Shown: piece after piece, positions 49,632 to 60,535 of the stretch
Layout of the letters: each line of letters opens with the position of its first letter
How positions within the stretch are numbered: position 1 is the first letter of the stretch
Assembly: GCF_024137025.1 (NCBI RefSeq)
Contig: NZ_JAMYJR010000018.1
Coordinates: 124,001 to 188,000, forward strand
Length of the DNA stretch: 64,000 nt
Origin: Paractinoplanes aksuensis
Lineage (GTDB): Bacteria > Actinomycetota > Actinomycetes > Mycobacteriales > Micromonosporaceae
Reading direction: 5' to 3'
Program-made: the position numbers and the translations under genes
Notes under the pieces: model-generated
What the model saw: the letters and a program-made list of their open reading frames with translations, nothing else
Told to the model about the DNA's origin: nothing
Databases searched by the model: none

Positions 49632-51230
49632 GTGGTGGAGCGGCAGGAGAAACCGGTGGCAGGGCCCGAGCTGAGAGCTGCGGCTCCGCATCAGGGCGGG
49701 CCGCTGGCGAGTTCCGGCGCGGCCCCGATCCCCAGCCAGACCCCACCCTCCGCCGCGGGTCTGACGCCAGCCGCGAGCGCAGCGCCGGGTAAGCCGTCGC
49801 CGGTCGCGGCTCCGGACGAGGGCAAGAGCGAACAGCGACCGACCGTTCCGGCACAAAGGACCCCGTCCGACGGCCCACTACGGACGACGGCTGCGGACCC
49901 TGGGGCTGAAGAAGTAAAAGCCGACAGCGACCCGAAAAACATGGGCAGCACGGCGGCCAGCGCGACAACTACGGGTTCAGCGAGCGGCACGTCGACGCCC
50001 GACGTGCCAGCGGCGGGCGGCGCGGCGGCCGGTGGCACGTCCGCTCCGACCAGCGGCAGCGCGGCGGCTGCTGGCGCACCCGTCGGCGCGGCCGAGCGCA
50101 GCAAAGCTGCGGGTGGCGCGGCTGCAACCAGCACGGCCGCCGGCGGTGCGGCGGCAAGCGGTACGGCAGCTGGAGGCGCGGCTGCTGGGGGTGCGGCTGC
50201 AGGTGGTGCGGCGGTTGTGCGGTCGCCGGGGCGGTTGCGTCGGGCGGCGCCGGTTCGGGTTGTCGGGCGGGTCGGGCGTAGCACCGCGGCCTGGGCCAAG
50301 CGGCCCAGCGGGCGGCTCATCGTGCCCGCGGTCATCGCCACGTTGCTGCTCGGCGCGGCCGGGACGGCCGGGGCCTATCTCGTACCTGAGGCTCTTCAGT
50401 CGGCGCCCTCGCCCAGCGCCACGCCCGGCTTCCTGGCCGGTGGGGTGCCTTCGGAGGGGCAGTCGGGAGTCAGCGGGCTGCCCGGCACCGACCTGAACGG
50501 GCTGCCCGGCACGATGCCCGACGCCACGAGCGGGCTGCCGGGCGCCGACCCCAACGGGCTGCCGGCCGGTCAGCAGGGTGGGCTTCCTGGCGCGCCGCTG
50601 CCGACCGGGCAGGTCGGGGCGACGCTCGGGCCGACGAACGGCGTACAGACGGGGGCGCGGCCGGCCGACGCCCTTGCCGGGTGGGCGGGGCCGATGGGCA
50701 CGCGGCTCGGCATCCCGGTCGTCGCCCTCCAGGCCTACGGCTACGCCGAACTGGTGCTGCAGCGCACCACCCCGGCCTGCCGGCTGAGCTGGACCACGCT
50801 GGCCGCGCTGGGCAAGATCGAGTCTTCGCACGGGGCGGCCAACGGGGCCGTGCTCTCCACCGACGGCACGTCGATGCCGCCGATCTTCGGGCTGCCGCTC
50901 GACGGCAAGGGCGGGCGGCAGCTGATCCCGGACACCGACCGGGGCGCCCTCGACCAGGACACCACCTATGACCGCGCGGTCGGGCCGATGCAGTTCATCC
51001 CGGCCACCTGGAACACCTACAAGGTGGACGCCGACAACAACGGCGTGGCCGACCCGAACGACATCGACGATGCGTCACTGACCGCCGCCACCTACCTCTG
51101 CCAGGGCGGACGCGACCTGTCCAAGCCCGAGTCGTGGTGGGACGCGATCCTCTCGTACAACGCCGTCCGGCCCTACGCCCAGAAGGTCTCCGAGGCTGCC
51201 AACGACTACGGGCGGCGGTCCCGCGGCTGA
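49632..51230 (+). CDS. Lytic transglycosylase with long Ala/Gly-rich N-terminus
   Basis: A 532-residue protein. Residues 1-195 are disordered, rich in Ala/Gly/Ser/Pro, with repeats such as AAGGAAAGG. One membrane helix (about 225-247; LIVPAVIATLLLGAAGTAGAYL) anchors it. A Gly/Leu/Pro linker with GLPG repeats precedes an SLT-type transglycosylase domain (about 360-520). The catalytic Glu is in LAALGKIESSHGA, with GPMQFIPATW and LSYNAVRPYAQKV as family motifs. It cleaves peptidoglycan. TAGTGT lies 7 bases before the GTG at 49632, a leaderless layout. Confidence 0.9.
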   Translation: MVERQEKPVAGPELRAAAPHQGGPLASSGAAPIPSQTPPSAAGLTPAASAAPGKPSPVAAPDEGKSEQRPTVPAQRTPSDGPLRTTAADPGAEEVKADSDPKNMGSTAASATTTGSASGTSTPDVPAAGGAAAGGTSAPTSGSAAAAGAPVGAAERSKAAGGAAATSTAAGGAAASGTAAGGAAAGGAAAGGAAVVRSPGRLRRAAPVRVVGRVGRSTAAWAKRPSGRLIVPAVIATLLLGAAGTAGAYLVPEALQSAPSPSATPGFLAGGVPSEGQSGVSGLPGTDLNGLPGTMPDATSGLPGADPNGLPAGQQGGLPGAPLPTGQVGATLGPTNGVQTGARPADALAGWAGPMGTRLGIPVVALQAYGYAELVLQRTTPACRLSWTTLAALGKIESSHGAANGAVLSTDGTSMPPIFGLPLDGKGGRQLIPDTDRGALDQDTTYDRAVGPMQFIPATWNTYKVDADNNGVADPNDIDDASLTAATYLCQGGRDLSKPESWWDAILSYNAVRPYAQKVSEAANDYGRRSRG

Positions 51231-51318
51231 TGCCGAATCGTGCACGCAGAGTGACAGTACCTACACATTTACGGTCGGAGCACTTCCCAGACGGTGCGGT
51301 TACCGGCAAGCTGTACGG

Positions 51319-52338
51319 GTGAGGGTGCGTGAGTGGGATCCCCGGACCGCTTCGGCGGCGGAGATCCGGTCGCTCGTGGCGACGGTCAACTCGGTGCTTG
51401 CGGCCGACCTCCCCGACGACCCACCGTGGATCGACGGTCAGGTCCGTGACTACCTCGCCGAGACCATGCCGGGCGAGCGGCGGATCAGCTGGGTCGCCGA
51501 GGACGATCGGCTGCCCGAAGGCGAGAGCGAGATATTCGCCCACATCAGCATGCTGCTGCTCGGCGACATCGGGGTGCTCGAGGTGATCGTGCAGCCCCAC
51601 CTGCGCCGGCGCGGGCTGGGCCGGCAGCTGGTGGCGGTCGCGGTGCGCCGGGCGTACCTGGAAGGCTTTTCGAGCATCGGGGTCGAGGCCATCGGCGGCA
51701 CCCCGGCCATCGCGTTCTACGAGGCGCTGGGTTTCGAGAAGGAGTATGTCGAGACCCGCAGCGTCCTCACGTTGTCCGGCGTGGACTGGCCCGCCCTCAC
51801 CGTCATGTCCAACAGCATCGGCGCCGGCTACCGGGTCGAGTTCCACCCCGGCGGCCCGCCCGACCACCTGCTCGAGGCGTATGCGCAGGCCAAGCTCGAG
51901 GCGCCCGACGACGATGACGACCTCGACCTGGCGCCCCGCTCGTCCGACCCGCAGCGGCTGCGCGACTCGCTCGACACGCTGCACAAGCGCGGCCTGAAGC
52001 CGTACATCGTGCTCGCCCTGCACGACGAGAGCCAGGTCGTGGCCGGTCTGACCGAGGTCGTCGTCCCGGCCCACCATCCGGAGCGGGCCGACCAGTACGA
52101 CACGATCGTCGTCCGCGACCACCGCGGTTACGGCATCGACCGGGCGATCAAGGCGCGCATGCTGTTCGAGCTGCGGTCGGCCGAGCCCGAGCTGCGCGAG
52201 GTGCAGACCTGGAACGCGCAGCACAACGAGTCGATGCTCAAGGTCAACGCCGAGCTGGGCTATCAGGCCGACCGCGACTGGTACGAGTACGGCGCCGACG
52301 TCGCGCAACTGGTTCAAAGCTTGGAGTCCATCGACTAA
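51319..52338 (+). CDS. Double GNAT-domain acetyltransferase
   Basis: A 339-residue protein with two GNAT folds. The first (about 1-165) has the acetyl-CoA motif VQPHLRRRGLGRQLV and the C-terminal FYEALGFE. The second (about 180-335) is more degenerate, with TIVVRDHRGYGIDRAIKARML where the Q/RxxGxG/A signature should be. This tandem layout resembles mycothiol synthase and related GNAT proteins, but mshD identity is not claimed. GTG start at 51319. Confidence 0.85.
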   Translation: MRVREWDPRTASAAEIRSLVATVNSVLAADLPDDPPWIDGQVRDYLAETMPGERRISWVAEDDRLPEGESEIFAHISMLLLGDIGVLEVIVQPHLRRRGLGRQLVAVAVRRAYLEGFSSIGVEAIGGTPAIAFYEALGFEKEYVETRSVLTLSGVDWPALTVMSNSIGAGYRVEFHPGGPPDHLLEAYAQAKLEAPDDDDDLDLAPRSSDPQRLRDSLDTLHKRGLKPYIVLALHDESQVVAGLTEVVVPAHHPERADQYDTIVVRDHRGYGIDRAIKARMLFELRSAEPELREVQTWNAQHNESMLKVNAELGYQADRDWYEYGADVAQLVQSLESID

Positions 52339-52389
52339 GCTCAACTTCCTGCGACCGGACGCCGAGCCACCGGTCCGCGTGGAGGCGCC

Positions 52390-54755
52390 GTGCTGGGTCA
52401 CCGGTTGTTGCCGCTGGTCGCGTTGGTCGGTCTACTCATCCCGGGCACGGCCCAGGCCGCGGAAAGGGTCGCCGACGAGCCGCTGACCGTCGGTGCCGTC
52501 CAGGGCACCGCGGCCCGGTCCCCGTACGCCCCGGCCGCGGGCAACGGGTCGAGCGCGGCCAAATACTCCGTCCAGGGCGTCGTCACCCAGCTCACCCTCG
52601 CTCACACCAGCGCCGGTGTCGCCCAGCACGGCTTCTTCCTGCAGAGCCGCAAGACCGCGACCGACGGCGACCCGGCCAGCTCCGACGGCATCTTCGTCTT
52701 CCTCGGCACCTTTACGACGCTGATCGGCGACTACACGCCCCGGGTGGGCGACGAGATCATCGTCAACGCGCGGGTGGCCGAGTTCTTCAACCTGACCCAG
52801 CTGAGCAGTGCCGAGTGGGTCACCACGGTCGCCACCGGTCTCGACGTCGCGGCCGAGGTGCAGGTCGACGACGCCGTTCCACCCGCCGACAAGGCCACCG
52901 CCGACGTGTTCTGGGAGCGGCACGAGGGCATGCAGCTGCGGGTGCGGGCCGGTTCCGGCGTCGTCTCGAACACCAAGACGTTCGCCTCCACTCAGGACGC
53001 CGAGGTGTGGCTGGTCGATCGCGACGACCCCCGGCTCCAGCGGGCCGACCCGTACGCGCGAAGGGTTTTCCGCGACGCCCATCCGCTGGACGGCCAGGCC
53101 GACGGCAACGGCAGCCGGATCATGATCGGGCCAATGGGTGTGAAGGCCGCGGGCGGAACACTGCCGCCGGCGCGCACCTTCGACACGACCACCGGCGACG
53201 CCGTCGGCGGCCTCTATTACGCCTTCAACAAGTACGGCATCCAGGTCGCGACGGCCGCCTTCCGGGCCGGCGCCGACCCGGCCGCCAACCATCCGCCGCG
53301 CCCGGCCGACCGGCAGCGCGAGCTGGCCATCTCGACCTTCAACGTCGAGAACCTGTACGACTTCCGCGACGACCCGAACGACGGCTGCGACTTCACCGGC
53401 AACACCGGCTGCCCGGGCGTCAACCCGCCGTTCGACTACGTGCCGGCCGACCAGGCCACCTACGACAACCGGCTGGCCCGGCTGGCCCGTCAGGTGACGG
53501 CCGACCTGCACAGCCCCGACCTGATCCTGGTCCAGGAGGCGGAAGACCAGGACATCTGCCAGGTCACCGGCCGGGCGCTGGTCTGCGGCCCGGCCGACAA
53601 CGCCGACGGCAAGCCGGACACCCTGCAGGAGCTGGCGCTGACGATCGCCCGTAACGGCGGACCGGCGTACGACGCGGCCTCCGACCGTAGCGGCGCCGAC
53701 GCCCGCGGCATCGTGGCCGGGTTCCTGTACCGCACCGACCGTCTGTCCCTGGGTGCGGCCACGCCGACCGACCCGGTGCTCGGCGCGGCCCCACAGGTGA
53801 TCTATCGCGGCACTCCCCTGCCGGCCAACACCGAGGTGTCCAACCCGAAGACGCTGAACGCGGTGCTGCCGGCCGACGTCGACCGCACGACCGGGGTCGA
53901 CGGCAGCAACGTCTATACCCGGGCCCCGCAGGTCGGGCTGTTCGAGGTGCGCTCGGCGCCGGGCTCGTCCGATCGGTACCAGCTCTGGGCGATCAGCAAC
54001 CACTACTCGTCGGGCCCGGAGACCCGGGTCGGCCAGCGGCGGGAGCAGGCGGCGTACGGGGCGGCGATCACCGACGCGATCGAGGTGGCCCACCCGAACG
54101 CGCGGGTGGTGCTGGGCGGCGACCTGAACGTCTTCCCGCGGCCCGACGACCCGACCCCGGCCGCGCCCGGCGACCAGCTGGGCCCGTTGTACGCCACCGG
54201 CCTGCACAACCTGTGGGACAACCTGGTCGCCAAGGCCCCGTCGTCGGCCTACTCGTACGTGTTCGACGGGCAGGCCCAGACGCTCGACCAGCTCTTCGTG
54301 AACGACGGGCTGTACGGCGACCTGATCGACATGCGCGCGGCCCACGTCAACGCCGACCATTCCGAGAGCGCCACCCGCGGGCTGAGCGATCACGATCCTC
54401 AGGTGGCGCGGTTCGAGGCGCGGGCCGGGCTGTCGGTCGGGGACGCGGCCGTGGTCGAGGGCCACTCCGGTCGTACGCCAATGATCTTCCCGGTCACCCT
54501 GAGCCGGCCTCTGACCAGGGATCTGACGGTGTGCGCGGCCACGGTTCCGGGTACGACGACCCTGCCCTACGCCGACTACGACCCTTACCTGGGCTGCCGG
54601 GTGATCCCGGCCGGCGCGACCGGCGTCGACTTCCCGATCCAGGTGCGCGGCGACCGGCTGCGTGAGCGCGACGAGCAGCTCACGCTCGAGGTGGCGGCGC
54701 TCTATCCAGTACGCATCCTGGACGGCACCGCAACCGGCACCATCCGGAACGACGA

Positions 54756-54759
<4 letters not shown>
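52390..54759 (+). CDS. Secreted ExeM/NucH-type endonuclease
   Basis: A 789-residue extracellular nuclease. The signal peptide is residues 1-23. An OB-like N-terminal region (about 45-290) precedes an endonuclease/exonuclease/phosphatase domain (about 310-680). Catalytic motifs are STFNVENLYDF, LILVQEAEDQD (metal Glu), LWAISNHYSSG, VVLGGDLNVFP and LSDHDPQVARF. A Calx-beta-like domain fills the C-terminal 100 residues (ERDEQLTLEVA). NucH/ExeM proteins degrade extracellular DNA. GTG at 52390 with GGAGG upstream. Stop codon overlaps that of hemB. Confidence 0.92.
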
Positions 54760-55745
<986 letters not shown>

Positions 55746-55795
55746 CGCTACTCCCTGGTCCGGTGCACCGGCGGCGGCCGGCGCACCGGGTTCGA

Positions 55796-57382
55796 TCAGC
55801 GGAAACGCAGTGCTGTAGGGCCCTGGACCTTGGAGCCGCGACGCTGCTTGGCCGGCATCGCGGCCAGCTTCTCGCGCAGCTCCACCGCGTACGACGCCAG
55901 CGCCTCGACCAGATCCGGCACGGAAGCGTGCTGGGGCTGGACGTCGACGCGGAGGCCGAACTCGGTGGCCGTCTCGGCGGTCTTGGGGCCGATCACCGCG
56001 ACGACCGTGCGGGCGTGCGGCTTGCCGGCGATGCCGACCAGGTTGCGGACGGTGCTGGACGAGGTGAACAGCACCGCGTCGAAGCCACCCGACTTGATCG
56101 CGTCGCGGATCTCGGCCGGCGGCGGCGCCGCGCGGACGGTCCGGTACGCGGTCACGTCGTCGACCTCCCAGCCGCGCTCGATGAGCCCGGCCGCGAGCGT
56201 CTCGGTGGCGATGTCGGCCCGGGGCAGCAGCACGCGGCCGACCGGGTCGAGGATCTCGTCGTGCGGCGAGAACTCGGCCAGCAGGCCCTCGCTCGACTGC
56301 TCGCCGGCCGGGATCAGCTCGGGCTGGATGCCGAAGTCGCGGACCGCGGCCGCGGTGGCCTCGCCGATGCAGGCGATCTTCACGCCGCCGAAGTGGCGGG
56401 CGTCGAGACCGTGCTCGTCGAACTTCTCCCAGACCGCGCGGACGGCGTTGACCGAGGTGAAGACGACCCAGGCGTACCGGCCGTCGACCAGGCCCTTGAC
56501 CGCGCGTTCCATCTGGGCCGGGGTGCGCGGGGGCTCGACCGCGATGGTCGGCACCTCGCACGGGATGGCGCCGTAGGCCCGCAGCCGCGCGCTCATCGCG
56601 CCCGCCTGCTCCTTGGTGCGGGGCACCAGCACCTTCCAGCCGTACAGCGGCCGGTTCTCCCACCAGCTCATCGCGTCGCGCTCGGAGACCTCGGAGCCGA
56701 CCGTGAGGACGACCCGGCCGGTGAAGCCGAGGGCGGCGGCGACGAAACTGTCGACCGTGGACGTCGTCGTGTACTGGGTCTCGCCGGTGCCGTCGCCGGT
56801 CACCGCGACCGCGATGCCGGGTTCGACACCCGCGGCGAGCAGGCCGTCGCGGACGGCGGCGAGGTCGCCGGCGTCGACGGCGACCGCGAACGAGCCCTTG
56901 AGGGCGGCGGCGGCCAGCGCGTCGAAGTCGAGCGCGGTCACGTCGCCGACGTCGGCGGTGACCCGGACGCCGGGCAGGGGCACACCGGCGTACGTGGCGA
57001 CACCCTCGGCCTGGCCGAGGCCGGGCACGACCTCGAAGTGGACGGCGGTGCGGGCGATCGCCTGCACCTCTTTGACCACGGACTCGTGGCCGAACGGGTC
57101 ACCGGCCACGAGGTGCACGGCCGACAGACCGGACTTGGCTGCGGAGAGCAGCACCTTGGCCACGTCTCCGGGCGCGCCCTCGGCCGGGCTGAACTGCGCG
57201 TCCGCCTTGGCCTCGGCCCGGATCGCGGTGAGCAGGGACTCGGGCACACCCCGGTCGTAGACCACCTGGTCGGCATCGGTCAGCGCGGCGTGCGCGCGGC
57301 GGGTCAGCAGCTCGGGGTCGCCGGGTCCGGCGCCGACGAACGCAATGCGTCCTGCTGGCTTGCGGGCGGTGCGGGTGGTCAT
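55796..57382 (-). CDS. cobA/hemD: Uroporphyrinogen-III C-methyltransferase/synthase fusion
   Basis: A 528-residue bifunctional enzyme. The N-terminal methyltransferase (about 10-245) begins AGRIAFVGAGPGDPELLTRRA and has YAGVPLPGV and VAVTGDGTGETQ. A linker leads to a HemD domain (about 260-505), starting YGWKVLVPRTKEQAGAMSARL with VVFTSVNAVRAVW, CIGEATAAAV and VLFTSSSTVRNLV. It closes the linear tetrapyrrole to uroporphyrinogen III and methylates it toward sirohaem and cobalamin. Some methyltransferase motifs are weak, so that half may be impaired. ATGA overlap with hemC. Confidence 0.93.
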   Translation of the reverse strand: MTTRTARKPAGRIAFVGAGPGDPELLTRRAHAALTDADQVVYDRGVPESLLTAIRAEAKADAQFSPAEGAPGDVAKVLLSAAKSGLSAVHLVAGDPFGHESVVKEVQAIARTAVHFEVVPGLGQAEGVATYAGVPLPGVRVTADVGDVTALDFDALAAAALKGSFAVAVDAGDLAAVRDGLLAAGVEPGIAVAVTGDGTGETQYTTTSTVDSFVAAALGFTGRVVLTVGSEVSERDAMSWWENRPLYGWKVLVPRTKEQAGAMSARLRAYGAIPCEVPTIAVEPPRTPAQMERAVKGLVDGRYAWVVFTSVNAVRAVWEKFDEHGLDARHFGGVKIACIGEATAAAVRDFGIQPELIPAGEQSSEGLLAEFSPHDEILDPVGRVLLPRADIATETLAAGLIERGWEVDDVTAYRTVRAAPPPAEIRDAIKSGGFDAVLFTSSSTVRNLVGIAGKPHARTVVAVIGPKTAETATEFGLRVDVQPQHASVPDLVEALASYAVELREKLAAMPAKQRRGSKVQGPTALRFR

Positions 57383-58308
57383 TCTGTGCTCCCGATCAGG
57401 GTGTCGGCGCCGTTCTCGAGAAGATCGGCGGCCAGGGCCTTGCCGATCTCCGCCGCGTCGGCGGGCGTTCCGGTGCGCGACAGCCGGATGGCTCGAACCC
57501 CATCCGGGCTGATCACCGCACCGCGCAGGTAAATCTCGTCACCGTCCTCGCCCTCGGCGAGCTCGGCGTGTGCCGCAACCGGGGCGGAGCACCCGGCCTC
57601 GAGCGTGGCTAGCATCGCCCGTTCCGCCTGAACGGTGGAGCGGGACGGTGCGTGGTCGATCGCGGCCAGCAGTTCGACCAGGTCAGCGTCGTCGGCCCGG
57701 CACTCAACGGCCAGCGCACCCTGAGCCGGGGCGGGCAGCATGAGCATCGGGTCGAGCGTTTCGGCGATCTCGGCGGCCCTGCCGATTCGCACCACGCCGG
57801 CCCGGGCGAGAACGACGGCGTCCAGATCGGCCTCGGGTCCGTGAACCCGGGCGATCCGGCTGTCGATGTTCCCGCGGATCGGCGTGACCTGCAACTCTAG
57901 GCCCAAAGCATGCAGTTGCGCGATTCGGCGCACCGCGCCGGTTCCGATCACGGAGCCGGGCGGGAGCTCGGCCAGCGTCTTGTTGCCCTGGGCGATCAGC
58001 ACGTCGCGCGGGTCTTCCCGGGGCGGGACGGCCGCGATGTGCAGGCCCGGGTGGGCAGCCGTGGGCAGGTCTTTGTACGAGTGCACAGCGAAGTCGATCT
58101 CACCGGCGAGCAGCGCGTCGCGCAGGGCGGAGACGAACACACCCACGCCGAGCTGGGCCACCGGGGCCGAGGAACGGTCGCCGGTGGTGACGATGCGCAC
58201 CAGCTCGACCGGGCGGCCGGTGGCCGCGGTCAGCGCGTCGGCAGTCTGCTGCGACTGGGCGAGCGCCAGCGCGCTGCCTCGCGTGCCAAGGCGCAGGGGC
58301 GTACTCAC
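57379..58308 (-). CDS. hemC: Hydroxymethylbilane synthase
   Basis: A 309-residue porphobilinogen deaminase. It begins LRLGTRGSALALAQSQQTAD, has the substrate site FAVHSYKDLPT, and the dipyrromethane-cofactor Cys lies in ATLEAGCSAPVAAHAEL. It assembles four porphobilinogens into hydroxymethylbilane. Overlaps both neighbours by ATGA, so hemA-hemC-cobA/hemD are coupled. Confidence 0.97.
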   Translation of the reverse strand: MSTPLRLGTRGSALALAQSQQTADALTAATGRPVELVRIVTTGDRSSAPVAQLGVGVFVSALRDALLAGEIDFAVHSYKDLPTAAHPGLHIAAVPPREDPRDVLIAQGNKTLAELPPGSVIGTGAVRRIAQLHALGLELQVTPIRGNIDSRIARVHGPEADLDAVVLARAGVVRIGRAAEIAETLDPMLMLPAPAQGALAVECRADDADLVELLAAIDHAPSRSTVQAERAMLATLEAGCSAPVAAHAELAEGEDGDEIYLRGAVISPDGVRAIRLSRTGTPADAAEIGKALAADLLENGADTLIGSTE

Positions 58309-59594
58309 GCCGGTCCTCCGATCTCAGGAACCGCAGCGGCCGGTGTGGCATGCGGCACGTCCAGGTCGAACAGCTCGCGCAGCAGGGCGGCGTACTGGTC
58401 GCCGCCGGGCTCGGCGGCGAGCTGGCGCACCCGCACGGTCGGCGAGTGCAGCAGCTGCTGGACGACGCGATGCAGCGTACGGGAAACGTCGGCCCGTTGC
58501 TCCTCGCTGAATTCCGACCGGCGCGAGTAGAGCTTGCGCAGCTCGGCCGTGACGACGTCCTCGGCCCGGGTGCGCAGCGCAGCCACGGTCGGCGCGATGT
58601 CGGCGCCGCGCAGCCAGCCCAGGAAGTGATCAACCTCGCCGGTCACGATCTGTTCGACGGCGGCGGTCTCGGCCGCGGCCGGCATCGAGCGGCGGGTCGC
58701 GGCCAGGCTGTCGATGTCGATCACGGTGACGCCGGCGATGCCGGTCGCGTCGGGGGCCACGTCACGCGGAACGGCCAGGTCGAGCACGACCAGCGGGGCC
58801 GCCGCCTCGAGCCGGGCCCGGGTGAGCACCGGCTCGGTCGACGCGGTGGCCGAGACGACCAGGTCGGCCTCGGCCAGGGCGGCATCCAGCTCGTCGTACG
58901 GGACGGCGACCGCGCCGTACGCCTCGGCCAGCCGGTCGGCCCGCGCGGCGCTGCGGTTGGTGATCCGCAGCGGGCCGACACCGGCCCGGGTCAGCGTGGC
59001 CACCGACAGTGCACCCATCGCGCCCGCGCCGATGACCAGCGCCCGCTTGCCGTCCAGATCGCCCAGCGCGGCCTCGGCCACATCGAGGGCCGCAGTCACG
59101 ACGCTCTGCCCGGCCCGGTCGATGCCGGTCTCGGCGTGGGCCCGCTTGCCGACCCGCAGGGCCTGTTGCATCAGCTCGTGGAGCAGGCGGCCGGCGGTGT
59201 CGGCCTCGCTGGCCGCGTGGTAGGCGTCGCGCAGCTGGCCCAGGATCTGCGACTCGCCCACGACCATCGAGTCGAGGCCGCTCGAGACCTTGAACGAGTG
59301 CAGCACCGCCGCCTCGTCGTAGTGCACGTAGAGGTGACCGGCCAGTTCGGTGGCCGGGATGCCGGAGACCTCGGAGAGCACGTTGCAGATGTCGCCGAGT
59401 CCGCCGTGGAACGTGTTGACGGCCGCGTAGATCTCGACCCGGTTGCAGGTGGAGAGGACGACGGCCTCACCCACGAACGGCTGGGCCACGAGTTTCTCGA
59501 GCAGCCCGGGCACCGCGTGGTCGGCGATCGCGAGCCGTTCGAGCGTGGCGACGTCGGCGGTGCGGTAGGACGCACCGACGCTGAGGAGATTCAC
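58305..59594 (-). CDS. hemA: Glutamyl-tRNA reductase
   Basis: A 429-residue enzyme catalysing the first committed step of the C5 haem pathway, reducing Glu-tRNA to glutamate-1-semialdehyde. The catalytic Cys is in VVLSTCNRVEIYA. The NADPH domain has ALVIGAGAMGALSVATL, and the dimerisation helices are at the C-terminus. It starts LLSVGASYRTADVATLERL. Coupled by ATGA to rex upstream and hemC downstream. Confidence 0.97.
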   Translation of the reverse strand: MNLLSVGASYRTADVATLERLAIADHAVPGLLEKLVAQPFVGEAVVLSTCNRVEIYAAVNTFHGGLGDICNVLSEVSGIPATELAGHLYVHYDEAAVLHSFKVSSGLDSMVVGESQILGQLRDAYHAASEADTAGRLLHELMQQALRVGKRAHAETGIDRAGQSVVTAALDVAEAALGDLDGKRALVIGAGAMGALSVATLTRAGVGPLRITNRSAARADRLAEAYGAVAVPYDELDAALAEADLVVSATASTEPVLTRARLEAAAPLVVLDLAVPRDVAPDATGIAGVTVIDIDSLAATRRSMPAAAETAAVEQIVTGEVDHFLGWLRGADIAPTVAALRTRAEDVVTAELRKLYSRRSEFSEEQRADVSRTLHRVVQQLLHSPTVRVRQLAAEPGGDQYAALLRELFDLDVPHATPAAAVPEIGGPA

Positions 59595-60346
59595 GACCCG
59601 ACCGCCTCCTGGTTGCCCGCCGGAGCGGACCGGCCGCCCGGCAACGCGGTCAGCGATGCCTTGCGATGTTCATGGAAAGAGAGAATCTGCAGTTCGATGG
59701 CGAGGTCGACCTTGCGCACGTCGACGTTGGCCGGGACCGAGAGCACACACGGGGCGAAGTTCAGGATGCTGGTGACGCCCGCGTCGACCAGCACGTCGGC
59801 CACCGCCTGGGCCGCGTCGGCCGGGGTGGCGATCACGCCGATCGCGATGTTCTCCTCGACCGCGACCCGGCCCAGGTCCTCGATGTGCCGCACGAGCAGG
59901 CCCTGGATCTCTTCGCCGACCTTGGACGCGTCGGCGTCGAAGAGCGCGACGATCTTGAAGCCGCGGCTGGCGAACCCGTCGTAACCGGCCAGCGCGTGAC
60001 CGAGGTTGCCCAGACCGACGAGGCAGACCGCCCGGCGCTGGTCGAGGCCGAGAACGTACTCGATCTGCTCGATCAGCAGGGCGACGTCGTAACCGACGCC
60101 CCGCGTGCCGTACGACCCCAGATGCGAGAGGTCCTTGCGGAGCTTGGCCGAATTGACCCCCGCGGCCGCGGCCAGGCCCTCGCTGGAGACAGTGTCCCCA
60201 CCGGCCTCGCCCAGGTTGTGCAGGGCGCGAAGGTATTCGGGCAGCCGTGCGATCGTCGCCTCCGGCAGATCCGGGAAGGCGGTGACGGCACCGGCGCGCT
60301 CGCCAGGGCCATTGCCGGGCGTGCTTCCGTGACGCTGCTGGCTCAT
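59591..60346 (-). CDS. rex: Redox-sensing transcriptional repressor Rex
   Basis: A 251-residue repressor. The N-terminal winged helix (about 20-100; IARLPEYLRALHNL...VNSAKLRKDLSHLGSYGTRGVGY) is followed by a Rossmann domain binding NADH/NAD+ (VCLVGLGNLGHALAGYDGF). High NADH releases Rex from DNA. The ATG at 60346 (MSQQRHG) was chosen as the family-like start; the frame opens earlier at 60463, inside the operator region. A Rex operator lies upstream at 60448-60465, so the operon is autoregulated. Confidence 0.95.
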   Translation of the reverse strand: MSQQRHGSTPGNGPGERAGAVTAFPDLPEATIARLPEYLRALHNLGEAGGDTVSSEGLAAAAGVNSAKLRKDLSHLGSYGTRGVGYDVALLIEQIEYVLGLDQRRAVCLVGLGNLGHALAGYDGFASRGFKIVALFDADASKVGEEIQGLLVRHIEDLGRVAVEENIAIGVIATPADAAQAVADVLVDAGVTSILNFAPCVLSVPANVDVRKVDLAIELQILSFHEHRKASLTALPGGRSAPAGNQEAVGS

Positions 60347-60436
60347 CTGACTCCGTGCCGACGAGGTGGCAAAAACTTTGCGAGCCCTCGTGCGCCTGGC
60401 TGAACCGGCTGTGCTACCGGGGCTCTCCGGAATCAA

Positions 60437-60465
60437 AGAGTAGGCGCTTGTGAAGGTGTGCACAA
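60437..60465 (-). promoter_or_regulatory. Promoter and Rex operator of the rex-hem operon
   Basis: On the minus strand -35 TTGTGC (60465-60460), a 17-base spacer and -10 TACTCT (60442-60437). The site TTGTGAAGGTGTGCACAA (60448-60465) differs by one base from the Rex consensus TTGTGAA-N4-TTCACAA and covers the -35 and most of the spacer. Confidence 0.82.
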
Positions 60466-60535
60466 ATCGCGATCTTGGTGGTGCGGGTGGACAAAGATCA
60501 TCTGGCGTGTTAAAACCCCGCCACCGACCACCCTG

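Noticed and set aside
52432..54465. 677-codon minus ORF over the nuclease gene
   Set aside because: Antisense shadow; the plus strand encodes a signal peptide and full catalytic motifs.
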